Assembly (NCBI GenBank): GCA_026260175.1
Contig: JAKCWW010000978.1
Span: forward strand, 11,862-75,861
DNA from: Reticulitermes lucifugus
Taxonomy: Eukaryota; Arthropoda; Insecta; Blattodea; Rhinotermitidae
Direction: 5' to 3'
DNA length: 64,000 nucleotides
Part shown: positions 33,425-47,119 of the stretch, piece by piece
Position numbering within the stretch: position 1 is the stretch's first letter
Layout of the letters: every line of letters starts with the position of its first letter
Translations under genes and position numbers: made by a program
Notes under the pieces: generated by a model
Databases searched by the model: none
Seen by the model: only the letters and a program-made list of their open reading frames with translations
Told to the model about the DNA's origin: nothing

Positions 33425-35860
33425 ATTAGTGCACCGCCATTTTAAACATTTGTTTTCATTTAATTAGTGAAAATTAAAAATATGACTTTGGAACATTAGG
33501 AATATTTGTATTAGCTACACTCTGGGCCCTCTTGTTTTTGATTAGTAATTCTTGATAGAATCATTTAATTATTTTCGTTATTAATAAAACGAAAAATTCT
33601 AGTTACGGCTAATATTTGGTTAAATGTGTGATTTGTGTGAAGTATGATTAATTGCAGAAGTAAGTCAAAATATACTATCTACTATTCTAAACTACAATTG
33701 GGATTTCTTGCCTATTGATTAAGATTATGCTTTTAAATTTAGATTTCTAAGAATTTTACGTTTCGGAAAATGAGTAAGATTCCGAAACTCGTGCTGTTAA
33801 AAGTACAGGAACGTTTGACGAAGCTTAGTAGAATGGCCTAAAATAAAAAGTTTATTTTCGAAATATCATTCCTTTTTAAAGTAAGTACCATATTGTAATC
33901 CAGATAGCCATATAAGGACTAACAGTAATATGAATTATATTATAAACTCATTTCCTACCTCACAGAAAACACATTGATTCTGCATTACAAATACAAGAGT
34001 TTAATGCTGCTGTGCAAGGTAACAATCAGTGTTAATTGTGGGCGTCATATGGAATAAGAATTACGATCAGTGACGGGTTTTCTGATGTTATCTCTGGTGG
34101 TGTTTATTTAAGCTACACATTTTAAATTAAGTTTCAAACTTATTGCCATGCAATCGTGTATTACATTACTTGGGTAAAAAGGTTACGGTTGTAATAAAGA
34201 AAAATTTCTCATTTAGTTAGACTATTTAATTTGCAACACAATGAATGGCAAAAATGGCACAGCTATACGAATCACAATATTTTATCATATACATAATTAC
34301 AATTACACCTTGATGTGTCACAATCAGTTTCTTTATCTGCGTCATTAACTTGTAAAGAATAACATTACCTTTTGGAGAATATGCATAACAAAATTAACAC
34401 GAATTTGTTCTGATCATTTTAACCCTAGCACGGATTACAGAACAAGTATCTATATAATTGTTCTCAATGTGTGAGAAGTAGCGAGAAATCTCTTGATTTA
34501 TATGCATATTTTATATTGAAGGAAAGTAGATCTAATGACAAGATATTTCTGATTGTTAATTTTTCATGACTAAAATTCAACTAGATAATATAAAATTTAT
34601 TTCCCACTTCAAGGAAAATTCTACGTCTCTTTGATAAAGACCAATAGGTTATTGTTATTTAGACTCAAGTACCTATTTATTCTAAAAATTATATGAAAAT
34701 TATAAATATATTATATGGGTAGATATTGCGTTTTTAATGTTAAAAGCAGGCGGTGTAAAGGAACTTTAAAGAATTAGCTATTTTAGTATATTGTCAAGTT
34801 ATATCTAACTCAAGAAATTCAACTCATAGTATTCAACGATTCTTTATCAATTTGAGGAATAAGTAAGCCTACTTTAAAAAGTTATGATTTCATGATCGTC
34901 AGTTATTTATGGTGCCAAATGAGAGCGGAATTACACCCCAAAGAATAACATTATTTGAATGCTTACTGGAGAGAAGAGTAAAGTCATTTATAAATAGTCA
35001 CCAAAATACAGATATTTTACAGGTCCAAATAAATGTTATACTATATATAATGTCGACCCCAAAGTAAATACGCCTATAATATAAAAACATATGTTTCATC
35101 TTTGTAGTCCATATGAATATCATGATGGAATTTTTCGTAATGTTACGTCTTCACAAATAACTGCTTTCTCCTAAAGTAGATGAATAATATTGAAAGAGAT
35201 TTCGTCAGTGTTTATAAATACACAATATTAATGTGATCACCTCGATCAGTAAAGTTATTGCTATTTCTTTACAAGGAACTAATAATAATAATTATAAATA
35301 TGAGTATTATCTTTGTAGATTTTTATGTTATGTTGTTTGTGTAATTTGTGTTGTATTTAATTTGTTGTTTTATAATTCGTTATAATCTCAACCAAAACAG
35401 CAGCCATCCTTAGGCTTTTCTTATCGTTCCCCCCCCCCACATCTCTCGCTCCAGGAAAATTGTGGGATGCACACTGAAATTAGACCAAAGCTGCTCCCTT
35501 CAGCATTCTTTTAAACTACTTATTCAGTAACAATCCAACACTCAACACCACATTAGCACTAGGCCAAGTTACTGGCGTCATTGAAAAATACATTCTTAAA
35601 TATATATTCCTAATAAATCTCTGATTAAGCTCTTAAACTCTTCGTGTCTCAAGACTAAAGGTTCTTTCATTTTTATACTTTGGATATCTCCGATATCTTC
35701 AGTTCAGAGCAACTATCTGCATAATTACACCTTTGTTACGCCATTAATGAAATATGTCACTGTGCCCAAACACAAATACACGAAGATATATGTGGAAGTG
35801 GAAGAGTGACTCATCGAATTATTTTCGGTCCTACGTAAATGTGCGTTTTCATCTGTATGC
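33425..35860. other. Very AT-rich, no recognised feature
   Basis: About 2.4 kb without any recognisable repeat or frame. A C run lies at 35429-35439. Confidence 0.45.
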
Positions 35861-35864
35861 TGCA

Positions 35865-35945
35865 GCCGCTCCAAGAACGGGAAAGGGCTTCCGGTACCCA
35901 TTCTATAGAAGGCTGGATGGGACCCAGGTGCCGTCTGGATGTTAA
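35865..35945 (-). repeat. SINE-B internal fragment
   Basis: CGGGAAAGGGCTTCCGGTAC and AGAAGGCTGGATGGGACCC match the SINE-B body near 45090-45140. Both the head and the 3' end are missing. Confidence 0.65.
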
Positions 35946-35949
35946 GAGA

Positions 35950-36750
35950 CAGGATAAAATAAGCCTATACCGAGAAGTGAATTTAAATATTCAAACTCAC
36001 AGCATAGTTATTACGATGTTTATCGTTGTAGACTCTTCCTTTAACTGATAATAAACTTGTACTTGGAAAGCAGAGCTAGAAGTGACACAACAATTTCGTA
36101 CGGTTTAACGTCAATTATGCCAAGTTTGTAACAAATCTAACTGTCTTGTCACACCGCATTTTTTGACAGGGACATTGCCCGAAATAAAAAAAAGGCATCC
36201 GGTACCAAGCTTTTGCCTCTGGGATATACCAACGCCCTAAACATATTTCATTTCTTCAAATATTTTAGACGACAAAAGCAGTTTATTTCACAAGCATTGT
36301 TTATACTTCAGTTATTTGATATCTTTGTATGCTAAATTTTATAGTAGCCTATATTACAGAAGTAATTACAATGCTTACACTTTGTTACTAAGTAAAATTG
36401 TGATGTATGAAAAAAATTATTACATCGGAACAAAGAAGAAACACTCGCACAGCGTAGTCTTATTCATTACATTTTAACGTGTTCCAAGAACGCTGGAATT
36501 CACTCGAAGATAGAGCGCTAGCTTTTGAAGAACAACTAAAACGTTTTTCATAATATCCACTAACAAAGAGTGGTTCTGACATGTCAGTAGACCTTGTAGC
36601 TTCTCACGTCCCATCAGCTCAGTACGTGTGTACGTATGTTGAAAACAGATCTGAAACATCTGAGCGTACGTACATAATTCATTTGAGGGAAATATATCTG
36701 TAAACTCCTATAGAAATTTTCCAATATTTACTAGGAACGTACACATTCCT
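35950..36750. other. No recognised feature
   Basis: No coding or repeat signal recognised. Confidence 0.35.
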
Positions 36751-36759
36751 TCTTCAATC

Positions 36760-36801
36760 CTGAGGATGGAGGGAGCAGATTCATCCGAAAGGTTGGTAAA
36801 T
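36760..36801 (+). other. Hammerhead-like core
   Basis: CTGAGGA (36760-36766), T, GGA facing TCC (36784-36786), then GAAAG and GTTGGTAAATTT. GAAAC has become GAAAG, but GTTGGTA is intact. Same subtype as 16929-16985; the flank with GGCGTCATATCCAAGAA is related to 23769-23783. Confidence 0.5.
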
Positions 36802-37371
36802 TTATATCAGGCAGGGCGTCATATCCAAGAATACAGTAACTAATCTTCATAATCAATGTGTGGAGAACCTCAAACCTCAAATTAAAAAGGTATTGGAATA
36901 TTTGTTCAACTCATTAAACCACATTGGTAAATATACGTACCAACGGACTTAGGATGCAGCTGTGTATTTCGCCCATACAGTGTATGTTTTACATGTTTCA
37001 TGAGCTTCTTACAATATATATAACACAACATGAAGAGATTGTTCTTCTTAATGGAAGCACTCTGTTAAGTATGACCAGGATCTTTGCACATAGTGTAGGT
37101 TAATTTTGGCTTAATGTTTCTAAAGTGTTGCACAATACCAAAATATGTGTCTAGAGTTAAGTTATAACAAAGTTATTTCCAAAAAAATTCTGGACAGAAT
37201 AGCTACCAGTTTGTGTTTTCTTGTAGAAGAACAAAATTGACAAGAAATATACAAACCCAGAGATAAGTTATTTACATATTTTTGCGTCATATCCTACGTA
37301 ATGTAAAGAACAAACTTTCTTTCCCTTAGCCTTAACAAAAATACCTACTCAAATCCGCTACAAGTTTCGAC

Positions 37372-37452
37372 AATTACTCTGCCATCATAAGGCTTAGCTT
37401 ACATATTACGCCTGATGATGGTTCAAACGGCTAAAACATTTAGCGGAGTTCA
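37372..37452. repeat. Eroded palindromic hammerhead-like element
   Basis: CTGATGATGG near 37413-37422 on plus, and an inverted CCATCAT with GTTTCG on the left, make a degenerate palindrome bounded by TCCGCTA and TTTAGCGGA. GAAAC is changed to AAAAC. Confidence 0.4.
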
Positions 37453-37459
37453 GACTTCT

Positions 37460-40400
37460 AATTTATGCACGCAAATATTTGTGTTAAGGCTGAGAGTGTA
37501 AACTTTTGACACATTTTTAAGTGGCTTGAAATGTCAAACACCGAAAAAATTTTAATTCACAAACTACTAGTACTTATTTCGTCAAATAATACTTTTAGAA
37601 TGAAAAGCGACTTTTGCGTAGAAATATGCAGATGTCTAGGAAACGTCAAACCTGAGATAATGTTTCCAGTTTACCTTTCCTTTCAAGGATGTTTTCTGCT
37701 AGTTCTTAATATATTAGGCCTGATATATGCAACATATATTCAGTTGCACGGGTTTATTTCAATGTTGAAGGGATGATGAACTAATATTTATGCCTTATAT
37801 TCAGCTGCCTGTATGTAATATTTACCCAAGCAGAACTTTTTCATCTAAAGGAAGAGAAATTAAATTATTATTCAGAAGTACAATATACCCAGTCCAAAAA
37901 CAAAATAAACTTTTCAGCTAATATATAGACATAATCAGGCTGATTACAAAAATAAAAATGAAAGTTGTGTTTGGAGTGAGTATACTATATATAATCTTGG
38001 TTATATTGTAAACACGAGGATGAATCGCCTTGAAACTGAATTATTAATATTGTTCTCTGATAAACAACCTTCACTTGGTACACGTATGTCTGCAATGTTC
38101 TTGATTTTAAAAACGTTTATTTACTGCGATTTATTTACTTACGCAAAAATTTGTGTTAAACAAAATTTTCATTACATTTAATTCCATAAAACGCATACGT
38201 AACTGAAATTAATAAAAACCGAAAAAGAGAATTCATTCTTAGCGCTGTCCAGTACAGATGTATTAGTAAAGCTTCACATTTACAGAATTAAAAAAATTGG
38301 TACTTGTCGAGAACAATTATTTGTTTAATACTGACATTGTTCACGTATATTACATTTGTGGTCACATTTAATTATAATAGTAATGTCTTTGTAACCTAAG
38401 AATTAGAAGATAAGTGTGTTATCATATGAAACCACAGACAGTGTAAATTGTTCCTTTTATATTACGTTCATTGTCCAAATAAAAATGCTAATAAATAAAT
38501 AATTTAATTAATGGATAAATGAATGAATGAATGAATGTAGGTCAATGTAAGCCAAATGGAATCTCTATTAACCCTAACTAGTTGAATACTTTGTTTACGA
38601 AATTATTAAACATAAAAATATTTAATAACATTATAAATCTGAATTGAATTTTAAAAACGTATTTAAAATTCATACCGCAATTGACTTTAAAAGGATGTAG
38701 ATATATTCGGCAAATATCCTTACGCGTGAAAAGACTTGTTTCTATGAACCCACAAACAAGTAAATCTCTATTTAGTTTTGTGATGCATATTCTTCCATAT
38801 TTAAACTTAAATAAAATGTATTATATAAGATGTTGGTTTTAAACCAAATTATAATTTATGATTTTCTTTCGAACAGGCAACCTTTACGCCCCATCGGCAT
38901 TAGAGGAACTTATGCAAATACGACACATTTTTCACATTCTGTAGCCTGCTTATTGTTAGGAAATCCCTTAAGTCGATCAGTTTAGATATTTATGCTGTCA
39001 ACTTCAATAGGTCTATAAGTTTTTGGACCTTATATGCTGCATTTAGGATCAAAATATGCATCAAATCTTAATTCTTATTTATATTTTCATAACATCTGTT
39101 CCTTTCCTAAATTTTCTTTTTTATTATGCTTGATATTTGCAAATATAAAGTTGATGTTTCTTAATTTATATGAAGATATTACTACAAGACGTTGGAATAT
39201 TTTAAATTTCCAGCAGATTTACTGATAAATTCTCCATATTAACAGGTGAACACACAAAAGCACTCGTAGAGTTTATTACGCTGGCATTTAAAACTTCAAC
39301 GTGTGCATCTTGGAATGTCATAATTTTGTCATCTGTGAAACAATTTATTTAAGTCTTAGTACTTGAAATTTAAATTTAAAATCAATATCTTGATATTATA
39401 AAGTAAATCAGTTCCTATAAAGAGAATTCGGTCACAGTATTTAAAACTGAATAGACACATTTAAAATTGTTTTGTTTTTTATTTCGTTTAAGTAAGTATT
39501 TAAGATGAAAAATAATATCCATATTTCATGATATTAAATCACTCGAAACTAACATATAATTATAAATTAAAAAATGAATTTGAGAAGTAATTATGAGAGT
39601 ATAATTTTCAAGTAAGTACAAGAGAAGTGAAAATTTTTAAGCATAATATTTACATTATAGCAACGAAAGAATTCTTTCTCTGGGGCTATTTATAAAAGCG
39701 TAAAACGTCGCTCGAGGTAGGAAGGAAAGCACAAATACCAACGATAATAATAATACTGATCTACATTTTATTTATCAGACTCAGACTGTAGTCATAAGAG
39801 AGATTACAAGGCAAAGTTAATGTATTTGCATAATTTACTTCAAGATACCGAGGAGATGACAAACAGTAATACCTTTCGTCTACTGGAGCGATGCAGTTCC
39901 AACGCAAATACTGAAAGCTCTATATACAGGGCTGTCTTCTTTGCCATCAAAGGATGCAACCTGCTATACGTGCGACGCTACCATTTGCTGAAAACTTGTC
40001 TTCGCAGTCGTTAGGAAGTAGGATGCTTTAAGCAGTATAAAAATGGTGGCAACTGTGGCGAAACAACCTTGTTTTTATACTTATGAACTACCTGAATTGT
40101 ATTTTAAAATAAATTATCATATAATTAGAATTTAAGTAAAATAAAAGGTAAGTGTTTTTGGATGTGACGCTGTGAAGCGAAAGTTGACGAGCGTTTTGTT
40201 GGAAAGTATTTGGTTCAGTACGTTCCTCCGAACTGTCTGTAAATTTATGCTACAATGCAAGGTGTCATATCTCAGATGATTTTAATCTTCATAGTCACTG
40301 CCCTCAGATCCTGAAATATTTTAGGCCTATTCAGCACGAATTATTTAATTTCCTTTCATCTCTTATTCAAGGAAAGTGGAAATATTTTCTATGTAAGACA

Positions 40401-41835
40401 GGATCCAAATTTTGTTTTTACCTTCCCCTCTTTTACCAGAATAATGCAATATTATTCTGTCATCGTCAGTTGGTATTATACAGACAGCAGCATGAGAGGT
40501 ACTATCCAAGTGTGAAGAATTTTTAGTCTCTATAAACCAACTATTGATCCGCTTTTCTTTCTGGAGGTTCCCGAGTCATATCGCTGTCGGTTCACCAGCT
40601 ATACTGCTAGATGTATTTATGGTTTTCCCCAGTATCTCCAGGTAGTAACCAGGATAGTAAATCAGATAGGCTAAAACATTTATTTCTAAATCTTTACCAA
40701 ATATCAATCGTGCTGCGATTGGACGTTATGTATTCTGAGATAATGACTATAAAACAGACCATAAGAAGAAATGTTTAGAAGCCAAATTAAAATCGCATCA
40801 ATCCAGTGGACTAAGTGTCAAGCGACTTTCATGTTTATAACCAGCTTGTGGATAACAGAACACAGTTTCTGAGTGCTGCACAGGGAAATACTTTGTCTTA
40901 GGTTAAACTACAGAATGCTAGCACTGAGGTGATGCACAACTTCAATATTCCAAGGAAACAAAGACAAAAATATTTCGTCCCTTTTAAAGGCAAAATTAAA
41001 AGAGAAAACAATTTAGACAGTATTTGATGTCAATTTATATACACAATCGTTTCGTAGACACCATTTTACTAACTAAGAAGTCTTTTAAATTTTTTTAGAA
41101 GTAACATTTTCAAAACGTGAAGCAGTTTCTTTTAAATAATATATAACACAGCACTTTTCTTCATATTATATATGATTGCACACAAACTTTTCATTACTCA
41201 CTCACAAAACATAGTTCTTGATGTCGGTATATAACAAATTCGCTTTTGTGTACATAAATTATAACGCTATAACATACAGTTATTAGTAATAATAATAATA
41301 ACCATTATCTTAGTATTTGTACAATTAATAAATGTGGTATCAGTCGTTGGAAGTGACAGCTTCTCCTTACAAGTATTCTGAAGACACAGATGATCTGGAA
41401 TTGTAGCAACAATACACTTCCAGAAGAGTATACTTCTACAACATAGGACTCGTGCTATACCAAGATATTCTATCACCAAATACAACTCGGCCTTCATATA
41501 CAATATTAGTACATTACTTCTCTTGTCTGACAAGTCGAAAAATCGCCTTTTTATCGCTTCAAGTTCAAAGTGAGTCCAGATTAAAGTGGAACACAAAAGT
41601 TCAACAATCCGCTCCTTGTCTTTCTCTCAAAATTTACTTAAAAATAATTTCTGTAAATATCTAGTTTTGACAGAATTAAAGTACACATTTTTTCCGTTAT
41701 TATATAACTTTAAATTATTTTTAAAATAACTGATATTATATGGTCTTTGGTATCAGAATCATTAATGAAATGTATTCCTCATACAAATTTCACGAACAGC
41801 TTTGGAAACTTCCTTTCATTCACATATGTTCATGT
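37460..41835. other. Very AT-rich, no recognised feature
   Basis: The longest bare stretch in the window. It includes a GAAT run near 38518-38537 and a TCCGAACTGTCTGTAAATTT word near 40227 that looks like the tail of a hammerhead-like repeat without its core. Frames are short. Confidence 0.4.
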
Positions 41836-41839
41836 GTAG

Positions 41840-41960
41840 TTATTGCTGTATGTCCGGCACTGAATGCAGATGTGTGGTCAGATTTAAGTCCCTGTCCCTT
41901 TATATCCGGAGATATAACCCCCGGTACCTATCGGGTAAAAGGCCGCATCTTCTCTAGAGT
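41840..41960 (-). repeat. Possible SINE-B fragment
   Basis: CGGCACTGAATGCAGATG, GTGGTCAG, CCCCCGGTACCTATCGGG and AAAGGCCGC follow the SINE-B body order, but identity is low. Confidence 0.4.
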
Positions 41961-41964
41961 ACTG

Positions 41965-43580
41965 AGAAGAAAAATATGTTTAACACTAACAGAAATCGAA
42001 TAGCCATTTGCCGGTAATTGAAACCTTATGATTAAAAGTTGATAAAAATTTCACGACCGAAATTTGTCATCCACAATTTGATCTAAGCGTCATACTTTTA
42101 CAAAAACTTGGACTTATTTTTAGCGGTGTACCTGAGGACTGCTTTTATTTGGGATATGAAGCCCGTATATGGGTAATCAGATCACGAAACTTCCCGGGAA
42201 AGTATTGCCTCCAAAGATCGGGATCTAATTACACAGTGACTCACCGTCTTATCCCAGAGAAATGGAATCCACATACTTTACGTTTTTAAAAGCTGGTTTT
42301 ACTTGAATGCGTTTCTCCTACCATGTCGGTTCACATATTAGAGTACATCTCCATAATATCATCAATATTTCCTTCTCATATGTGTCTTCGTTATGTTACA
42401 TGTAAATGTAAACCCCTTAATCTGCACATGGGTTTGCATGCAGAGAATATAATGGAGACTTTATAAGGTTACTGGAAAGTTCAACTCTGTCAACTAACCA
42501 ACACCAACTCAATAAAAATTCTATAGAATTTAATAATGATGTTTCTTCCTATGTCTTTTATTCATAAAGAGGACTGCCTTCAGTTTTTGTTGCTATGCTT
42601 ATGGAAGTCCTGTTCGCTTCGAGTTCCTTTAGGGCTCGCAAAAATCTAAAGTTAGAGATGACCGTTTTTCCACGAATTGTATAACAGAAAGAGAAAATAA
42701 AAAAATCACGTCAACGAATTGTAATTAAAACCAATACAGGTCCTTTGAAGATTCTTGAACTTGTGCTTCCAACCCTGAAAAAGAAAGAAACAGTGTATTA
42801 GGATAAACTCATGAAGACTTCACAAGTAGAATATACGGAGGCTAAGATCAGCACAAATTACAACTTCACTGAATCTCTAGCAAAATTCACTGTGATGGAC
42901 GTAATGAAATATATCAGCATTGAGAAATATGTGAGAAGATAAACAGAACATTGAAAGAAAGTAATGAAACAGAGAGTATAAAGTGATTATACTTCAGACA
43001 CTTAAGTCAGTTTGGTATAAGAAAAAAAATATTAATAAATTCCAAGGATAAGATATTTGACTTTGAGACATTAAAGAGTATGTGTTACCACAATCAAGAA
43101 ACTGAAGAAGACGGTATATGTAAGAATGAGTATTAAGTAACCTGAATGGAAAACAAATGAGTGTAAGGAAAAATGTTAAAGTACTTAAAGAAAACACACC
43201 GTGACTGTTTCCCAAAACTTTAAATCCACTGCACATCAAGGCGTTGTGGAGATATAAAGAGAAATCAAAAGACGGCAGTGGAAGTGGAGTATGCTGTAGC
43301 TCAAATGGAGGTGGGTAGAAACAGGAGTCAGAAGTTCTAGCTGTGATTTAACTTGCTCGGAACCTCTTCATGTTTATAATTCCATGTACTTTGTGAAAAT
43401 ACTGCATACTAAATGCATTCTATATCCACCTCAATTCCAGCAGGTACACACATGAATTGTCTGTCTAGCTAATTGATGCTTTCGTTTACACAGAACATGC
43501 CCGTGCATGTTACTTTGTTTTGCATGCAGTATTACTGTCAGCATGATCAACGCCTGGCTGGCATTTGGGATAGTAATGTT
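41965..43580. other. No recognised feature
   Basis: Unrecognised sequence with short frames only. Confidence 0.35.
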
Positions 43581-43586
43581 ACGTCA

Positions 43587-43620
43587 GTGTGTGTGTGTGT
43601 CTGTGTGTGCGTGTGTGTGA
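43587..43620. repeat. GT microsatellite
   Basis: An interrupted GT run. It produces the CVCV stretch in the overlapping frame, which is not a gene. Confidence 0.9.
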
Positions 43621-43939
43621 GGTTACTGTACGAGGGTACCTACCCACGTACAGAGTGGGACGGAGGCTTTGTGAGGCAGGCAACCAGCACGACAGGAAAT
43701 GTGGGGATGGTTTGGGGTGGGGGGAAGTTCAGCTATAGACCAACATATCCCCTGCAACCCTGCATATTGCACGTACAGTTCATGTGATCCAGAAATTTTA
43801 CACGATATTCATATGATTAATGCGATTCATCAGAGTGATATGTTCCATAGTTGTAACTTTATACAGGGTCCTGTAAATTTATATCCATAAAATACCGTTA
43901 TAAAATGTAGAATTGATCTTGTACACAACATAAACGCAT

Positions 43940-44165
43940 ATGTGGAAATGTAGGTAAAGCTCCACACATTCTTAAAATCGGCAGCAGATAGAGACGACAG
44001 GTCAGATTCAGGTCCCGGTCGCTTTGCTCCTAGGGAAAGAAGTTTTCATTACTCATTGCATAGGAGGCTCAGTGGATTCCGGAGCCTGTCTGGAAGCCTT
44101 AGACAAGACACAAAGCTCTTGCATCTGCCTGGAGTTAAATCACACTCTCTTGGTCCTCCGAACTG
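43940..44165 (-). repeat. SINE-B copy, diverged
   Basis: Ordered matches to the SINE-B body: GGTAAAGCTCCACAC, GGTCCCGGTCGCTTTG, CTAGGGAAAGAA, CATTGCATAGGAGGCTC and a GGAGCCTGTCTGGA block. The head is eroded beyond recognition. Confidence 0.65.
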
Positions 44166-44454
44166 GAGCCTATTGAGGGTTCACAATATTTCCTTATATT
44201 ATGTTTTATTTATACAGCTAAAATACAGGAGCAGAAGCGTGAAAAATATATTTTATTTATTTTTATTAAAGTTTACTTTTCAGCATATCGCACAACTATA
44301 ATACAATGGGCGCAATAAAAGAATTATTTCATTGCACTGTTTTTGAAGAAGAATTTGCTTAGATGTGATGTAATTACGTCACACATGTAGCTGCTTTGCT
44401 GCCGCCAGATAAAGAACTCTACATATTTGCAGGGTATATAGATCTCAGGGTTGA

Positions 44455-44545
44455 GTTTCGAGGTTAAGATTAAGTGGAGGTATATATCTACTTCCCCTAC
44501 ATGCCTTCATGGCGTGGACAGGGAGAAATTTACCTTTACTTTCTT
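44455..44545 (+). repeat. SINE-B 3' fragment
   Basis: CGAGGTTAAGATTAAG, CTACTTCCCCTACATGCC and TTCATGGCGTGGACAGGGAG match the reverse complement of the 3' parts of the minus copies. The frame starting at 44509 begins inside this fragment, so it is not a gene start. Confidence 0.7.
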
Positions 44546-44969
44546 TCTCTCAACAGAAAGATAGCATAAAATTTTACGCTTTGCGAACTTTTCCTAACTT
44601 GTCTATTCCTATACTTTCTTCATCCTCAGTCATTCGTATCTACAACTTTTTGAATACTAAGTTGATGAATTTTAGGAGGATGAAAAAGAAACATTATACT
44701 GGCTATTTCCTCTTCCTGATGGACACAATTCGGAAGGTGCATCATCATCCTTCCATTAGAGGGCGAAAACACGTCCACTTCCCATAACAATATTAATTTT
44801 GGATACGAACAGCGGACAATTTTACCGTGTTCCCCACTCACGTAAATTGGCCTCTTTTTAATAATTCTAGTAATCAAAGTTGCTGTAAGTAGCAGCATTA
44901 AAACATACTCGAATTTTAGGTACCATAAGACCTGCAACGATAATATGTATCTTTACAAAACCTTAAATT

Positions 44970-45540
44970 TGTATTGCGTAGACGTTTTCCTATACACGCC
45001 AAGACGGTATGTAGGGAGAGCTCCACTTTTTCGTAGCCTCGGCACTAGATGGAGGTGAGTGCCCCGCTCACACACCGGCTACTTTACCCCAGGGAAAGAT
45101 CCCCGGTACCGTTCGAACAGGAGGCTGGGTAGAACCCAGGGACGGTCTGAAAGATTTGGAGGAGGAACATCGCTTGTCCGTACAGGGATCTGAACCCCGG
45201 ATAGATCAGACCGTAAAGGTAGAGGTAAAGTTCACCCTAGAACAGGCCATGAAGGCCAAGAGGTGGAGTACAGGTACAGCTCTACTCTTTATTTAACCTC
45301 GGCGCTAGATGGGGGTGGGTGGTCAACGCCACGCCCCGGCCGCTTTGCCCTCGGGAATGATCCGGTACCCATTGTACAGGAGGCTGGGTAGTCCCCAGGG
45401 ACGGTGTGGACGTGTGCTGAAAATCTCGCCCCCACCGGGATTCTATCCCCGGACCTTCCAGCTCGTAGCGAGTCGCTATACCGACTACGCTATCCCGGAT
45501 AGTTCAGGCCGTAGCATAGTCAACCTCTCCAGAGTACAGA
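44970..45540 (-). repeat. Outer SINE-B, split by a younger SINE-B
   Basis: The left part (44970-45215) carries the 3' end and body: CCAAGACGGTATGTAGGG, GGCACTAGATGGAGGTGAG and CCCCAGGGAAAGATCCCCGG, then GGATCTGAACCCC for the B box. The head resumes at 45514 (GCATAGTCAACC) after the inserted copy. The 17-bp duplication at 45199-45215 and 45497-45513 marks the insertion point. Confidence 0.85.
45216..45496 (-). repeat. Inserted SINE-B, full length, with target-site duplication
   Basis: 281 bp. The minus-strand head is GGGATAGCGTAGTCGGTATA, then a B box GGGGATAGAATCCCGG near 45438-45453; the 3' end is at the left with AGGTAAAGTTCACCCTAG. It is flanked by GGATAGATCAGACCGTA (45199-45215) and GGATAGTTCAGGCCGTA (45497-45513), which match at 15 of 17 positions. 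This is the best reference copy of the family in the window. Confidence 0.9.
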
Positions 45541-45544
45541 ACAT

Positions 45545-46030
45545 TAATATCATTGTCGATTTTACAGGATACATGAAATATCAAGTAATGACAGATAACT
45601 TAGAGAACCTTTGACACAGTAAAGACTGCCTCACTGAACGCAGCTACATTCTCTGGATTCCAAACACTATATTTGGATGCAGATTCGAGTGATAGCTGTC
45701 TGCCATGGACCTAGCATCCAGGCTGACAGGGAGGAACCAATATTGCCTAGATGAAGAGGGTACAATTGCTGAACTCTGAACACAGGACGGGCCGGAGTGT
45801 TGGGGAGACGGAGGGTGTTCTGTTAGAAGGTGCGAGATGAGAGACGAGATGGAAGAGAACAAAGAAGGGAAGAATGGACAAGGGCAAAAGAAATCTAATA
45901 AACGGGAGATTTCTCTAACTATGGTGATAATTTGCAAAACTTCTCTAACTTACGGACGGAAGCACTTTCTGTAAAATAAAAAGAGGAAACATCACTTATT
46001 CATAATTTATGCCATCAGAGTAAACTGAGT
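45545..46030. other. No recognised feature
   Basis: Purine-rich on plus near 45780-45900, which gives a Ser/Pro-rich minus frame with no recognised product. Confidence 0.35.
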
Positions 46031-46035
46031 TTTTG

Positions 46036-47118
46036 TGTGCACATAGCGTAGTCACTACACAGACTGTACAGTACATAGCCTAGTCACTATACAGACTGTA
46101 CAGTACATAGCCTAGTCACTATACAGACTGTACACTACATAGTATAGTCACTATACAGACTGTACACTACATAGCCTAGTCACTATACAGACTGTACAGT
46201 ACATAGCGTACTCACTATACAGACTGTACAGTACATAGCCTAGTCACCACACAGACTGTACAGTACATAGCCTAGACTCTATACAGACTGTACACTACAT
46301 AGCCTAGTTACGAACCAGACTGTACAGTACATAGCCTAGTCACCACACAGACTGTACAGTACATAGCCTAGTCACTACACAGACTGTACAGTACATAGCT
46401 TAGTCACTACACAGAATGTACAGTACATAGCCTAGTTACTATGCAGACTGTACAGTACATAGCCTAGTCACCACACAGACTGTACAGTACATAGCCTAGT
46501 AACTACACAGACTGTACAGTACATAGCCTAGTCACTACACAGACTGTACAGTACATAGCCTAGTCACTATACAGACTGTACAGTACATAGCCCAGTCACT
46601 ATACAGACTGTACACTACATAGCATAGTCACTATACAGACTGTACAGTAAATAGCCTAGTCACTACACAGACTGTACAGTACATAGCCTAGTCACTACAC
46701 AGACTGTACAGTACATAGTCTAGTCACTATACAGACTGTACAGTACATAGCCTAGTCACTATACAGACTGTACAGTACATAGNNNNNNNNNNNNNNNNNN
46801 NNNNNNNNNNNNNNNNNNNNNNNNNNNNNNNNNNNNNNNNNNNNNNNNNNNNNNNNNNNNNNNNNNNNNNNNNNNNNNNNNNNNNNNNNNNNNNNNNNNN
46901 NNNNNNNNNNNNNNNNNNNNNNNNNNNNNNNNNNNNNNNNNNNNNNNNNNNNNNNNNNNNNNNNNNNNNNNNNNNNNNNNNNNNNNNNNNNNNNNNNNNN
47001 NNNNNNNNNNNNNNNNNNNNNCAGACTGTACAGTACATAGCCTAGTCACTATACAGACTGTACAGTACATAGCCTAGTCACTATACAGACTGTACAGTAC
47101 ATAACCTAGTAACTATAC
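46036..47118. repeat. 32-bp minisatellite array interrupted by a gap
   Basis: About 23 tandem units before the gap (46783-47021, N) and about 3 after it. The unit is CTAGTCACTATACAGACTG followed by TACAGTACATAGC, 32 bp. Each typical unit contains the perfect 10-bp palindrome ACTGTACAGT. Variants include ACACTACATAG and CACCACACAG. Phase across the gap is off by 2 bases, so the N length is only roughly right. Confidence 0.95.
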
Positions 47119-47119
47119 T

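Noticed and set aside
46727-47070. Two 103-codon minus frames in the 32-bp array
   Set aside because: Mostly N, and the rest is tandem repeat translation.
46036-47118. CRISPR-like array
   Set aside because: The whole 32-bp unit repeats without unique spacers, and the sequence is eukaryotic.
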